The notes under the pieces are model-generated. The model searched no databases. It saw only the letters and a program-made list of their open reading frames with translations, and had not been told where the DNA came from. From Christiangramia aestuarii (GTDB taxonomy: Bacteria > Bacteroidota > Bacteroidia > Flavobacteriales > Flavobacteriaceae), in assembly GCF_009735585.1 (NCBI RefSeq), contig NZ_VJVW01000005.1, positions 180,648-244,647 of the forward strand: a stretch of DNA of 64,000 nt, in the 5' to 3' direction. This document shows, one piece after another, positions 34,072 through 44,047 of the stretch. A program made the position numbers and the translations under genes. How positions within the stretch are numbered: the stretch's first letter is position 1; every line of letters starts with the position of its first letter.

Positions 34072-34980
34072 ATGAAAAGAAAAGAATTTATTCAGAATAC
34101 CGCCGCGGCGACGGCATTTTTAAGCCTTGGTGGCCTTTCTGCGCTATCTCTCAAACCGGCTGAAAAGCATATTACCATTCTCCACACTAACGACGTGCAC
34201 AGCCATATAGAACCCTTTGGACCCGATGAAGGCAGAAATGCCAACCTTGGAGGTGTGGCCAGGAGAGCCAGCCTGATTGAAAGTATCAGGCAGGAAAACC
34301 CGAACACGCTTCTACTGGATGCCGGGGATATCTTCCAGGGGACTCCCTATTTCAACTTTTATGGTGGGGAACTGGAGTTTAAATTGATGAGCAAGCTGAA
34401 GTATGATGCCGCCACTTTAGGAAATCATGATTTTGACAACGGCATTGAGGGCCTCTACGCTCAGTTACCACATGCCGACTTCGATTTCGTCATCTCAAAT
34501 TACGATTTCAGCAATACCATAATGGATGGGAAAACCAGGGATTACAGGGTTTTTAATAAAGATGGAGTTAAGATCGGGGTTTTTGGACTTGGAATAGAGC
34601 TTCAGGGCCTTGTAAACGACAAATTGTTTAAAGAGACCAGATACCTGGATCCGGTAGAAATGGCTACGGAGGTAAGCTCCAAACTTAAAAATGAGGAAAA
34701 CTGCGACCTGGTGATCTGCCTTTCGCATTTAGGATACGAATATAAAAGCAATAAGATCTCAGATGTCAAACTGGCCAGGGCAACCGAAAATATCGATCTT
34801 ATCATTGGAGGACACACGCACACCTTTTTGGAAAAACCAAGTGTGGAAACCAACAAGGCCGGAAAAAAGGTACTGGTGAACCAGGTGGGATGCTACGGAC
34901 TTTACCTGGGAAGAGTGGATTTCTTCCTGGATTCTCAGAACAATATCAAGGCTGATGGCGCGAAGGTCGCGGTGAGATAA
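34072..34980 (+). CDS. 5'-nucleotidase metallophosphatase-domain protein
   Basis: This 302-residue protein has the catalytic half of a UshA-like 5'-nucleotidase. The metal-binding motifs are ILHTNDVHSHIEPF, LLDAGDIFQGTP, LGNHDFDNG and GGHTHTFL. The N-terminus (KRKEFIQNTAAATAFLSLGG) resembles a Tat-type export signal but lacks a twin Arg, so the export route is uncertain. It ends where the substrate-binding domain would begin; that domain is the preceding gene. The two form a bicistronic unit. Confidence 0.92.
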   Translation: MKRKEFIQNTAAATAFLSLGGLSALSLKPAEKHITILHTNDVHSHIEPFGPDEGRNANLGGVARRASLIESIRQENPNTLLLDAGDIFQGTPYFNFYGGELEFKLMSKLKYDAATLGNHDFDNGIEGLYAQLPHADFDFVISNYDFSNTIMDGKTRDYRVFNKDGVKIGVFGLGIELQGLVNDKLFKETRYLDPVEMATEVSSKLKNEENCDLVICLSHLGYEYKSNKISDVKLARATENIDLIIGGHTHTFLEKPSVETNKAGKKVLVNQVGCYGLYLGRVDFFLDSQNNIKADGAKVAVR

Positions 34981-34982
34981 GT

Positions 34983-35663
34983 TTATTTCACCGGGAAATC
35001 AAAATATTTATCCGGAAAAGGCTCTGCGTCATAGGTATAATGCCACCACTCTTCAGAATAAGATCTGAAGCCGTATTTTCTCATGGTTAATCGAAGCAGC
35101 TCCCGGTTCTTTTTCTGTTCCGGGCTAATTTGTTGCGTATTATGATGGGATATTTCTCCAAAGAAGTCATAACTGCCACCCATATCCACATTTTCGCAAT
35201 TAGCTACATGTATCATGCTAAGATCTACCGTACTACCCCGGGAATGACCGGACTTACTCGCAATATAACCAAATTCAAAAAGGTTCTTTTTCGCAACATT
35301 AGGGTAGAATTCCTGTTTCATTATAGTGTCTTCCCTGTCCCGTGCCCACTCCACGAAATGATCTACCGCCCGTTGCGGCCTATAGGCGTCGTAGACCTTC
35401 AGCATATAGTCTTTCATAATGAGCTCCTGCTGCACCTTTCGAAGGGCTTCCGCCGCAGGCTTACTCAAAATTGCCCTGGGGGTTTCATAACCGGTAATGG
35501 GTTTTCCAATAAAGTTATAGTCACCGGCATATCTTATTTCCTGAACGATCCCGGGGATCACCTCATCCACATACACGAAACCTTCGGGCAATTCCTGGGA
35601 GAACAATGACCTTAAGCAGAAAATTAAAAATATAAAGCTTAGATAGATCCTGTTTTTCAGCAT
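34983..35663 (-). CDS. D-alanyl-D-alanine dipeptidase (M15D, VanX-like)
   Basis: This 226-residue zinc peptidase has a signal peptide (IYLSFIFLIFCLRSLFSQ). Family motifs are VYDAYRPQRAVDHF, the zinc ligands His and Asp in SGHSRGSTVDLSMI, and EWWHYTYD with the catalytic Glu and third ligand. It cleaves D-Ala-D-Ala, for recycling or uptake of wall peptides. No vancomycin-resistance genes accompany it, so a resistance role is not suggested. It starts 1 nt after the ligA stop, in one minus-strand run. Confidence 0.93.
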   Translation of the reverse strand: MLKNRIYLSFIFLIFCLRSLFSQELPEGFVYVDEVIPGIVQEIRYAGDYNFIGKPITGYETPRAILSKPAAEALRKVQQELIMKDYMLKVYDAYRPQRAVDHFVEWARDREDTIMKQEFYPNVAKKNLFEFGYIASKSGHSRGSTVDLSMIHVANCENVDMGGSYDFFGEISHHNTQQISPEQKKNRELLRLTMRKYGFRSYSEEWWHYTYDAEPFPDKYFDFPVK

Positions 35664-35664
35664 T

Positions 35665-37677
<2,013 letters not shown>

Positions 37678-38349
37678 TTAGACTTTGGAAATATTCAGCT
37701 TATCCTTGCTGAATTCCAGTTGATATTTATTTTTTGAGTGTTCAAATTCCAGCTCGAAATCTGAACCATGGGCCTTATCTCCTGTAGGAAACCAGTCTTT
37801 TTTATCACCATCGATAGTGATCAGTAATCCTGAAGCCTCACCGATCGCACAGAACCTTTCAAAATCCCCGTCGAACCTGTTGAGGTTACATTCCAGGTTC
37901 AGCTTTTCGAATTTGCTGGTAATATCATTGGTAACCAAGCCAATTTCTGCGACTCCCACTATATTATCGGCATTAAAGATGGCCGATTCTGGCGCATGAA
38001 ATTCCCGGCGGGATATAAATTCCATAATGTTATGATCCCGGTCGTAGAAATAGACCGATTTAGCTTCCCAGTTAGAAAAGTCTATGATCTTATCTGTATT
38101 ATAGTCTAGCACCGGCACGATACTCTCCAGCCATTCCAGGGCTTCCTTTTCCTGATTATCTGGCACATGCAAAGCGATGTGATAGGGAGTGGCATTTTCG
38201 CGATATTTGAACTTTAGCACAGAATAGCCCATTTTCAGCTCGAAGCTATCTTCTGAAAGGCCAGAGACCTCAAAGCCCAGCTCATCCCGGTAGAAATCGA
38301 GCTGTTCCTCGAGATTGGAGGTATATACACTTAGAGATCTTATTTTCAT
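37678..38349 (-). CDS. VOC-family (glyoxalase-like) protein
   Basis: This 223-residue protein has a vicinal-oxygen-chelate fold in its first half: the opening LSVYTSNLEEQLDFYRDELGF, split here as LSVYTSNLEEQ then LDFYRDELGF, and YFYDRDHNIMEFISRR at the end of the module. The second half (about 125-223) is less conserved and may be a second, degenerate module. The reaction is unknown. It is followed 18 nt later by ligA in the same run. Confidence 0.82.
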   Translation of the reverse strand: MKIRSLSVYTSNLEEQLDFYRDELGFEVSGLSEDSFELKMGYSVLKFKYRENATPYHIALHVPDNQEKEALEWLESIVPVLDYNTDKIIDFSNWEAKSVYFYDRDHNIMEFISRREFHAPESAIFNADNIVGVAEIGLVTNDITSKFEKLNLECNLNRFDGDFERFCAIGEASGLLITIDGDKKDWFPTGDKAHGSDFELEFEHSKNKYQLEFSKDKLNISKV

Positions 38350-38352
38350 GAT

Positions 38353-38952
38353 TTATGTTTGATTCTTATTCATCCATTTTGGAACCGGTTTAGGCTCAAA
38401 ACTTCTCATTTGTTCAAGTAAATCCTCGAAATCATCTGAAATCAGCAAAATATCCAGGTTGTCCTTTTTCAAAAGTCCTTTTAAACACATCTTATTCAGC
38501 ATTTGCACAAGGTCATCATAAAAGCCCCCAATATTAAGAAGACCAATTGGCTTTCGGTGCAGCCCCAGTTGCGCCCAGGTAACGATCTCAAAAAGCTCCT
38601 CAAAAGTACCAAAACCACCCGGTAGGGCAATAAAAGCATCGCTCAACTCGTTCATGGTGAGTTTTCTTTCGTGCATATCCTGGGTTGTGATAAGCTTATC
38701 CAGGCTTTCGTGTACCACTTCCTTTGTTTTCAGGAAGTCTGGGATCACCCCTGTTACTTTTCCCGTGTGCTCCATGACTCCTCGAGCCACCTGGCCCATT
38801 AACCCAAGCTTACTACCGCCATAGACCAGGCGAATTCCCTGGCTGGCCATTTGCTTTCCAATATCATAAGCAGTCTCGTAGATCTGCTGGTCGTTGCCAT
38901 CACTACTGGCACAGAATACGGCCAGGTTATGTATCTTATTCCGGTTGTTCAT
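38353..38952 (-). CDS. LOG-family nucleoside monophosphate phosphoribohydrolase
   Basis: This 199-residue protein belongs to the TIGR00730/LOG family. YGGSKLGLMGQVARGVME and PGGFGTFEELFEI are the two signatures. Bacterial members hydrolyse nucleoside 5'-monophosphates to base and ribose phosphate; the cytokinin role applies mainly to plants. Its stop is 3 nt from the VOC gene and its start 4 nt from the prmC stop, so they form one operon. Confidence 0.93.
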   Translation of the reverse strand: MNNRNKIHNLAVFCASSDGNDQQIYETAYDIGKQMASQGIRLVYGGSKLGLMGQVARGVMEHTGKVTGVIPDFLKTKEVVHESLDKLITTQDMHERKLTMNELSDAFIALPGGFGTFEELFEIVTWAQLGLHRKPIGLLNIGGFYDDLVQMLNKMCLKGLLKKDNLDILLISDDFEDLLEQMRSFEPKPVPKWMNKNQT

Positions 38953-38956
38953 TATA

Positions 38957-39805
38957 TTATTTCCTGCTTGCTTTCAGCAATCGATGATTGCCAAAAATAT
39001 CCTTTTTAAGTTCGGCTTCAAAACCTAATTCCTCCAGCATTTGTTTGGTCTCTTTACCCAGGTACTGGTTGATCTCAAAATATAGCATTCCATTCTCTTT
39101 TAGCGCATCCAGAGCCAGTTCTGCTATCTTCCGGTAAAAAACCAAGGGATCATCATCCTTCACATATAAAGCAGTTGCGGGCTCATGGTCCAGCACATTT
39201 TTGTGCATGGCATTTTTCTCCAGCTCCCTAACATAGGGAGGATTCGAAACGATAATGTCATATTTAGCTTCCAGGCTTTCGGTTTCCAGAATGTTTACCT
39301 CGTGGAAATCTATTTTTACCGAATTCTCCCTGGCATTAACTCTTGCCAAATCCAGGGCCTCTTTCGAGATATCGAAAGAACTTACTTGTGAGTTTTTCAG
39401 CTCTTTGGCCAGGCTCACAGGAATACAGCCGCTACCGGTCCCAATATCCAGGATTTCTAGTCTTTGCCTGGAATCTTTATGATCTGAAATGATCCAATCT
39501 ACCAGCTCTTCGGTCTCAGGCCTGGGAATAAGAGTACTTTTATTAACCCTGAAGCTATAACCGTAAAACTGGGCGACTCCTGTAATATGCTGAACAGGCT
39601 CATGATCTTTAAGCCTGAGCAGAGCCTTTTCAAACTTTTGATGCTGATCTTCTGAAACCTCCACACCGGGATTCAGGGCGATATCTAACCTACCCAGGCC
39701 TAGATAATGTTCTGTAAGGATATAGAAAAAAGAGTCTATTTCAGTTTGAGGAAATTCATCTTTTAAAGCTTCCTGAAATTGATATTTTAATTGAGAGACC
39801 TGCAT
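38957..39805 (-). CDS. prmC: Release factor N5-glutamine methyltransferase
   Basis: This 282-residue enzyme methylates the GGQ glutamine of peptide chain release factors. IPRPETEELVDWI, the SAM motif LEILDIGTGSGCIPVSLA and IIVSNPPYV (catalytic NPPY) are the family markers. An N-terminal helical domain (about 1-70) precedes the catalytic core, as expected. It is cotranscribed with the GNAT gene, whose stop lies 9 nt upstream. Confidence 0.96.
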   Translation of the reverse strand: MQVSQLKYQFQEALKDEFPQTEIDSFFYILTEHYLGLGRLDIALNPGVEVSEDQHQKFEKALLRLKDHEPVQHITGVAQFYGYSFRVNKSTLIPRPETEELVDWIISDHKDSRQRLEILDIGTGSGCIPVSLAKELKNSQVSSFDISKEALDLARVNARENSVKIDFHEVNILETESLEAKYDIIVSNPPYVRELEKNAMHKNVLDHEPATALYVKDDDPLVFYRKIAELALDALKENGMLYFEINQYLGKETKQMLEELGFEAELKKDIFGNHRLLKASRK

Positions 39806-39814
39806 GCTTCTAAA

Positions 39815-40300
39815 TTAAAGATCCTTCAGCATAAAAACCGTGCAGTTGTAATGACCGGTATCCCCCAGAGGTTTTTCAATAACCTCAAAACCATTCTTAT
39901 CATAAAGTCGCCGGGCGTTCTCCATATATGGCAAGGTTTCTATATAACACTTCTCAAACCCATTTTGCCGGCCAAATTCCAGACATTGAGTGATCATCTT
40001 CATTCCTATTCCCCTTCCCCTGGCTTCCGGTAGAAAATACATTTTTTGAAGCTCACAGATCTTTTCTTCTAAGCCTGTTAAAGGCGCGATCCCGGCACCG
40101 CCGATAATTCTCGAATTTTCTTCAACAACAAAATAGGCCATTCTATCATCTGCATAGGTTGCGGTCATATCATCCAGCGCCTTATCCTCATAAGCGGTCC
40201 CTACTTTTGGAACTCCCATCTCAACCAGCACTTTCCTAATTAATTCTTTAACCTGCTGATTATCTTCGGGTTTTATTTCCCGAATTTTCCATGTATTCAT
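39815..40300 (-). CDS. GNAT-family N-acetyltransferase
   Basis: This 161-residue protein has the GNAT core: FVVEENSRIIGGAGI, then LQKMYFLPEARGRGIGMKMI with the acetyl-CoA pyrophosphate-binding RGxGxG/A-type loop, and ENARRLYDKNGFEVI near the end. The substrate is unknown. It is the first gene of the run GNAT-prmC-LOG-VOC-ligA-VanX and diverges from ribD across only 28 nt. Confidence 0.9.
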   Translation of the reverse strand: MNTWKIREIKPEDNQQVKELIRKVLVEMGVPKVGTAYEDKALDDMTATYADDRMAYFVVEENSRIIGGAGIAPLTGLEEKICELQKMYFLPEARGRGIGMKMITQCLEFGRQNGFEKCYIETLPYMENARRLYDKNGFEVIEKPLGDTGHYNCTVFMLKDL

Positions 40301-40316
40301 TCTGCCTAATTAATTC

Positions 40317-40324
40317 TATTTTTG
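40317..40324 (+). promoter_or_regulatory. -7 promoter box of ribD
   Basis: TATTTTTG ends 4 nt before the GTG start of ribD at 40329, so transcription would begin at or within the start codon. This implies a leaderless mRNA. Confidence 0.6.
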
Positions 40325-40328
40325 TGAC

Positions 40329-41387
40329 GTGAATATACACGAAAAATACATAAAACGCTGTATAGAACTGGCCCAAAACGGCCTTGGAAACACCTATCCG
40401 AATCCCCTGGTAGGCAGTGTGATCGTTTATAAAGACCGGATCATTGGCGAAGGCTGGCACCAGAAAGCCGGTGAAGCACATGCCGAGGTAAATGCCATTA
40501 ATTCGGTTAAGGATGAAAGCCTTCTGAAGAAGTCTACCATTTACGTGAGCCTTGAACCCTGCAGCCATTTTGGTAAGACACCTCCCTGCAGCGACCTTAT
40601 TATCGCCAGGGGAATAAAAAAGGTGGTGATAGGCAGCATGGATCCTTTTGCGAAGGTAGCCGGAAGGGGAATTAAGAAACTCATGGAAGCAGGCTGTGAA
40701 GTTAAAGTTGGTATCCTCGAGAAAGAATGTCAGCACTTAAACCGGCGATTCTTTACTTTTCATAAAAAGCAACGACCTTATATCATTCTAAAATGGGCCC
40801 AGACCAGGGACGGTTTTATGGCGCCTGAAAAAAGAGATGAAAAAAGGCCGGTCTGGATCACCAATAAATATTCGGGACAGCTGGTACATAAATGGAGAAG
40901 CGAGGAACCTGGCATCCTGGTAGGCACTAAAACCCTGCTGGATGATAACCCGAGCCTGAATGTTCGAAAATGGACGGGGAACAATCCCACCCGCATTATC
41001 ATAGACCGGGACCTGAAAGCTCCCGCTGATTATTCGGTGCTGGATGGAAAACAGAAGACCATAGTCATTACAGGAAAAAGTTCGGAAAAGAATATCAAAG
41101 GCGACCTTATCTATGAAGAGGTAGAATTTTCCCGGAATATCGCCGCAGCTGTCTGCGAAGTGCTGTATAAACATGAAATACAATCGGTCATTATAGAAGG
41201 TGGGCAAAACACCTTACAACAATTCATAGATGCCGGCCTGTGGGACGAAGCAAGAATATTCACCGGGGCAGCCGATTTTAAAAATGGCCTGAAGGCGCCT
41301 GAACTTTCAGGAAAACTGGTCTCTGAAAAGGATATTTCTGGAGACAGATTAAAAATTTACAAGAATGATCAAGACGATAATATTTGA
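40329..41387 (+). CDS. ribD: Bifunctional riboflavin biosynthesis deaminase/reductase
   Basis: This 352-residue enzyme does two steps of riboflavin synthesis. The N-terminal deaminase (about 1-145) has NPLVGSVIV, the zinc-binding HAEVNAI and EPCSHFGKTPPC motifs. The C-terminal reductase (about 150-345) has ILKWAQTRDGF and IIEGGQNTLQQFIDAG. The start is GTG at 40329; the family needs the residues before NPLVG, and no ATG is available. Its 3' end overlaps the HAD gene by 23 nt. Confidence 0.95.
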   Translation: MNIHEKYIKRCIELAQNGLGNTYPNPLVGSVIVYKDRIIGEGWHQKAGEAHAEVNAINSVKDESLLKKSTIYVSLEPCSHFGKTPPCSDLIIARGIKKVVIGSMDPFAKVAGRGIKKLMEAGCEVKVGILEKECQHLNRRFFTFHKKQRPYIILKWAQTRDGFMAPEKRDEKRPVWITNKYSGQLVHKWRSEEPGILVGTKTLLDDNPSLNVRKWTGNNPTRIIIDRDLKAPADYSVLDGKQKTIVITGKSSEKNIKGDLIYEEVEFSRNIAAAVCEVLYKHEIQSVIIEGGQNTLQQFIDAGLWDEARIFTGAADFKNGLKAPELSGKLVSEKDISGDRLKIYKNDQDDNI

Positions 41388-41973
41388 TTTTGGAGATGTC
41401 TTTATCAATTTAGATAAAGAGGCGACCAACCGCAACCTGAAAAAGATGGATATTCAGGAGTTACCCGAAGCCCTGATGGCCAGGAACAGGGATTATGAAC
41501 AGGGATTCGTAACTTCAGACGAGATCTCAGAACATTACAGAACCCATTTTCCGCAGATGAAAAAAGAGGATTTTTTAAGTTCATGGAATTCCATTCTCCT
41601 TGAATTCCCGGAATACAGGTACAGGTTCATCAAAAAGCTTTCTGAAGAAAAGAATTTCAGGCTCATACTTTTAAGCAACACTAACGAAAACCATATTGAA
41701 TTTATAAAACAGCAAGTGCCTTTTTTTGAGGATTTCAAAAAGTGCTTTGATGCCTTTTATCTTTCTCACGAAATAGGAATGCGCAAACCCAACCCCGATA
41801 TTTTTGAATTCGTATTACAGGAGCACGACCTCAAACCGGAAAACTGCCTTTTTATCGACGATACTGAGGAAAATACGGCGACAGCTGCCAGGCTTGGATT
41901 CAAGACCTGGAATATTGAGCCAACCCGTGAGGATGTCATAGACCTGTTCACCACTAAAAGCGACCTGTTTTGA
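41365..41973 (+). CDS. HAD-family hydrolase
   Basis: This 202-residue phosphatase-like protein has HAD motif I, FDFGDVFINLD (nucleophile Asp and general acid in DxxxV form typical of the subfamily), motif II in LILLSNTNE, the motif III Lys in GMRKPNPDIFEF and motif IV in LFIDDTEENT. It belongs to the small-molecule phosphatase/haloacid-dehalogenase-like group; the substrate is unknown. It overlaps ribD by 23 nt. HAD phosphatases can dephosphorylate a riboflavin intermediate, so that role is worth considering. Confidence 0.9.
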   Translation: MIKTIIFDFGDVFINLDKEATNRNLKKMDIQELPEALMARNRDYEQGFVTSDEISEHYRTHFPQMKKEDFLSSWNSILLEFPEYRYRFIKKLSEEKNFRLILLSNTNENHIEFIKQQVPFFEDFKKCFDAFYLSHEIGMRKPNPDIFEFVLQEHDLKPENCLFIDDTEENTATAARLGFKTWNIEPTREDVIDLFTTKSDLF

Positions 41974-42842
41974 TCTACCTGCTGTTAAGCGTCCTTTCTT
42001 CTACCGTTATATTCGTAGTCTTTAGACTATACAAAAGATTCGGGGTTAACACCCTGCAAGCCATCATCGTAAATTATTTTGTAGCCTGCACCGTTGGGTT
42101 TTTCGGATATATAGAAAATACAAGTTTTGGACACGTCCCATCGGAGAGCTGGTTCCCCGGCGCCCTGATGCTTGGCTTCCTGTTCATCGCGGTCTTTAAT
42201 CTGGCCGCCATCACCACTCAAAAGAGCGGAATGTCTGTAGTGGCGGTAGCTACCAAGATGTCTGTTGCTATTCCCGTACTTTTCGGGATCTTCTTATATA
42301 ATGAAAGCACCGGAATATTAAAGATCCTGGGAATCATCCTCGCCCTGGCCGCAGTTTATCTTACCTCCATAAAGTCTAAGGAAGGTATTAGCATAAAAAG
42401 CAAGAACCTGGTCTTCCCGTTGCTGGTATTCCTGGGCAGTGGTATCATAGACACCAGTCTTAAATACCTGGAAACCAATTATGTTTCAGAAACAGATGTA
42501 GGTTTATTCTCTTCCACGATCTTTGCCACTGCAGGAATAATCGGAACCATCATTCTTATCGTACAGGGCTTAATGGGAAGGCTTAAAATAAATTTCAAAA
42601 ATATCCTGGGAGGGATCGCCCTGGGCATCCCCAATTATTTTTCCATCTATTTTCTCGTGCTGGCTTTACGCAGCAAGGGTTTCGACAGCTCCACCATCTT
42701 TACAATGAATCATGTGGCGATTGTTACCGTCTCTACCCTGCTAGGAATCCTTCTCTTCCAAGAAAGACTGATCCCCAAAAACTGGATCGGGCTTGGGCTG
42801 GCCATTCTTAGTATAATTCTTGTAGCAAATTCGGCGATATGA
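41970..42842 (+). CDS. EamA/DMT-family transporter
   Basis: This 290-residue inner-membrane protein has about ten hydrophobic helices in two EamA-like halves. It opens with LLLSVLSSTVIFVVFRLYKRFG and holds AIPVLFGIFLYNEST in the first half and LGILLFQERLIPKNWIGLGLAI in the second. It is a likely drug/metabolite exporter with unknown cargo. The start is TTG, overlapping the HAD stop as TTGA, and its stop overlaps the YigZ start by 4 nt, so translation is coupled on both sides. Confidence 0.88.
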   Translation: MIYLLLSVLSSTVIFVVFRLYKRFGVNTLQAIIVNYFVACTVGFFGYIENTSFGHVPSESWFPGALMLGFLFIAVFNLAAITTQKSGMSVVAVATKMSVAIPVLFGIFLYNESTGILKILGIILALAAVYLTSIKSKEGISIKSKNLVFPLLVFLGSGIIDTSLKYLETNYVSETDVGLFSSTIFATAGIIGTIILIVQGLMGRLKINFKNILGGIALGIPNYFSIYFLVLALRSKGFDSSTIFTMNHVAIVTVSTLLGILLFQERLIPKNWIGLGLAILSIILVANSAI

Positions 42843-43447
42843 AAGACACCTACAAAAGCATAACCGCGCCTTCCCCCGAAGTTTTGTTCAAGGATCGCAA
42901 CTCCAAGTTCTTTGGATATGCCTTCCCTATCAAAACCGAAGAAGAAGCCAATCAACATCTGGAAGAATTAAGGGCGAAACATCATAAGGCCCGCCACTGG
43001 TGCTACGCCTGGCAGCTAGGCAAGGAAGAATTTCAATATCGGGCCAACGATGACGGCGAACCTTCGAATTCTGCAGGAATGCCTATTTACGGGCAGATAC
43101 AATCCTTTGAAGTTACTAACATCCTCATCGTGGTGGTAAGGTATTTTGGCGGGGTGAAATTAGGAGTGGGCGGACTCATCAACGCCTACAAGACCGCGGC
43201 CCAGATGGCGTTGGAGGCTTCAGACATCATAAAAAGGACCATAGACGAAGTCTTCGTGGTAAAATTCGATTACCCGGAAATGAACAAGGTCATGCAGGTG
43301 ATCAAACAGAACAACCTGAATGTGATAGATCAGAAGCTTGAAATAGATTGTAAGATCTTTATTTCGGTAAGAAAAAAGGACGCTGAGAGCATTTTTTCAA
43401 AATTTGACAACACCTATAAAGTAGAGATTTCTAAACTTGAAATCTAG
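42839..43447 (+). CDS. YigZ/IMPACT-family protein
   Basis: This 202-residue protein has the IMPACT domain signature: HHKARHWCYAW, RANDDGEPSNSAGMPIYGQI and VVVRYFGGVKLGVGGLINAY. A DUF1949-like C-terminal module follows (about 135-200). The eukaryotic homologue regulates GCN2; the bacterial role is not settled. It closes the ribD-HAD-EamA-YigZ unit. Its last 4 nt overlap the convergent thioesterase gene. Confidence 0.93.
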   Translation: MKDTYKSITAPSPEVLFKDRNSKFFGYAFPIKTEEEANQHLEELRAKHHKARHWCYAWQLGKEEFQYRANDDGEPSNSAGMPIYGQIQSFEVTNILIVVVRYFGGVKLGVGGLINAYKTAAQMALEASDIIKRTIDEVFVVKFDYPEMNKVMQVIKQNNLNVIDQKLEIDCKIFISVRKKDAESIFSKFDNTYKVEISKLEI

Positions 43448-43842
43448 GCCTGAAGCTTCTCGAAAATATAGCTGGGACACCTTACCGGGCGTCTCGATTT
43501 TGCATCCATAAATACCAATGTTGATACCGCCGAAGTCACCTTTTCCCCCTTCTCATTGAAGATGAGATAGTCAAAGGTAATTTTAACATTTGGCATCTCC
43601 CGAAGGCGCGTTTCGATGAGCAGTTTTTCATCAAAAGTGATAGGTTTATGGTATTTTAAATTTAGTTCGAATACCGGCAACATTATCCCTTCCTCTTCCA
43701 TACTTTTGTAGGAGATGCCGAGGTCATCTAACCACTCAAGTCTGGCAATTTCAAGGTATTGCGGATAAATCCCGTGATGCACCACCCCCATCTGATCGGT
43801 TTCGGCATATCGTACTTTAACAAAAGTTTTATGTGATTTCAT
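43444..43842 (-). CDS. YbgC/4HBT-type acyl-CoA thioesterase
   Basis: This 132-residue hot-dog-fold enzyme has VRYAETDQMGVVHHGIYPQYLE with the catalytic Asp, here given in parts as VRYAETDQMGVVHHG and IYPQYLE, and a following EWLDDLGISYK stretch. It hydrolyses acyl-CoA or acyl-ACP thioesters; the preferred chain is unknown. No tol-pal genes are next to it. It converges on the YigZ gene with a 4-nt overlap and is divergent from dnaA. Confidence 0.92.
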   Translation of the reverse strand: MKSHKTFVKVRYAETDQMGVVHHGIYPQYLEIARLEWLDDLGISYKSMEEEGIMLPVFELNLKYHKPITFDEKLLIETRLREMPNVKITFDYLIFNEKGEKVTSAVSTLVFMDAKSRRPVRCPSYIFEKLQA

Positions 43843-44047
43843 GTAAAAATAATAGCCTTTCTGGGAAAGGTTTTTTATATTCAGGCTCGGAAGTAAGTAT
43901 GCATAAAATTTTCTTAAAATTCAACCCTCAAATGGTTTTTTTTTTACATTTTTTGTTCACATATTTGCTTCGCTCAAGTTGGGAAACCAAGTAATTTCCA
44001 ACTACCAGAATAACTTACTACTAACCTTAATTAACGTTTAACAAATA

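Noticed and set aside
34983..35663. Vancomycin-resistance role for the VanX-like dipeptidase
   Set aside because: No VanH, ligase or VanRS genes are nearby; the enzyme sits in a housekeeping run with ligA and prmC.
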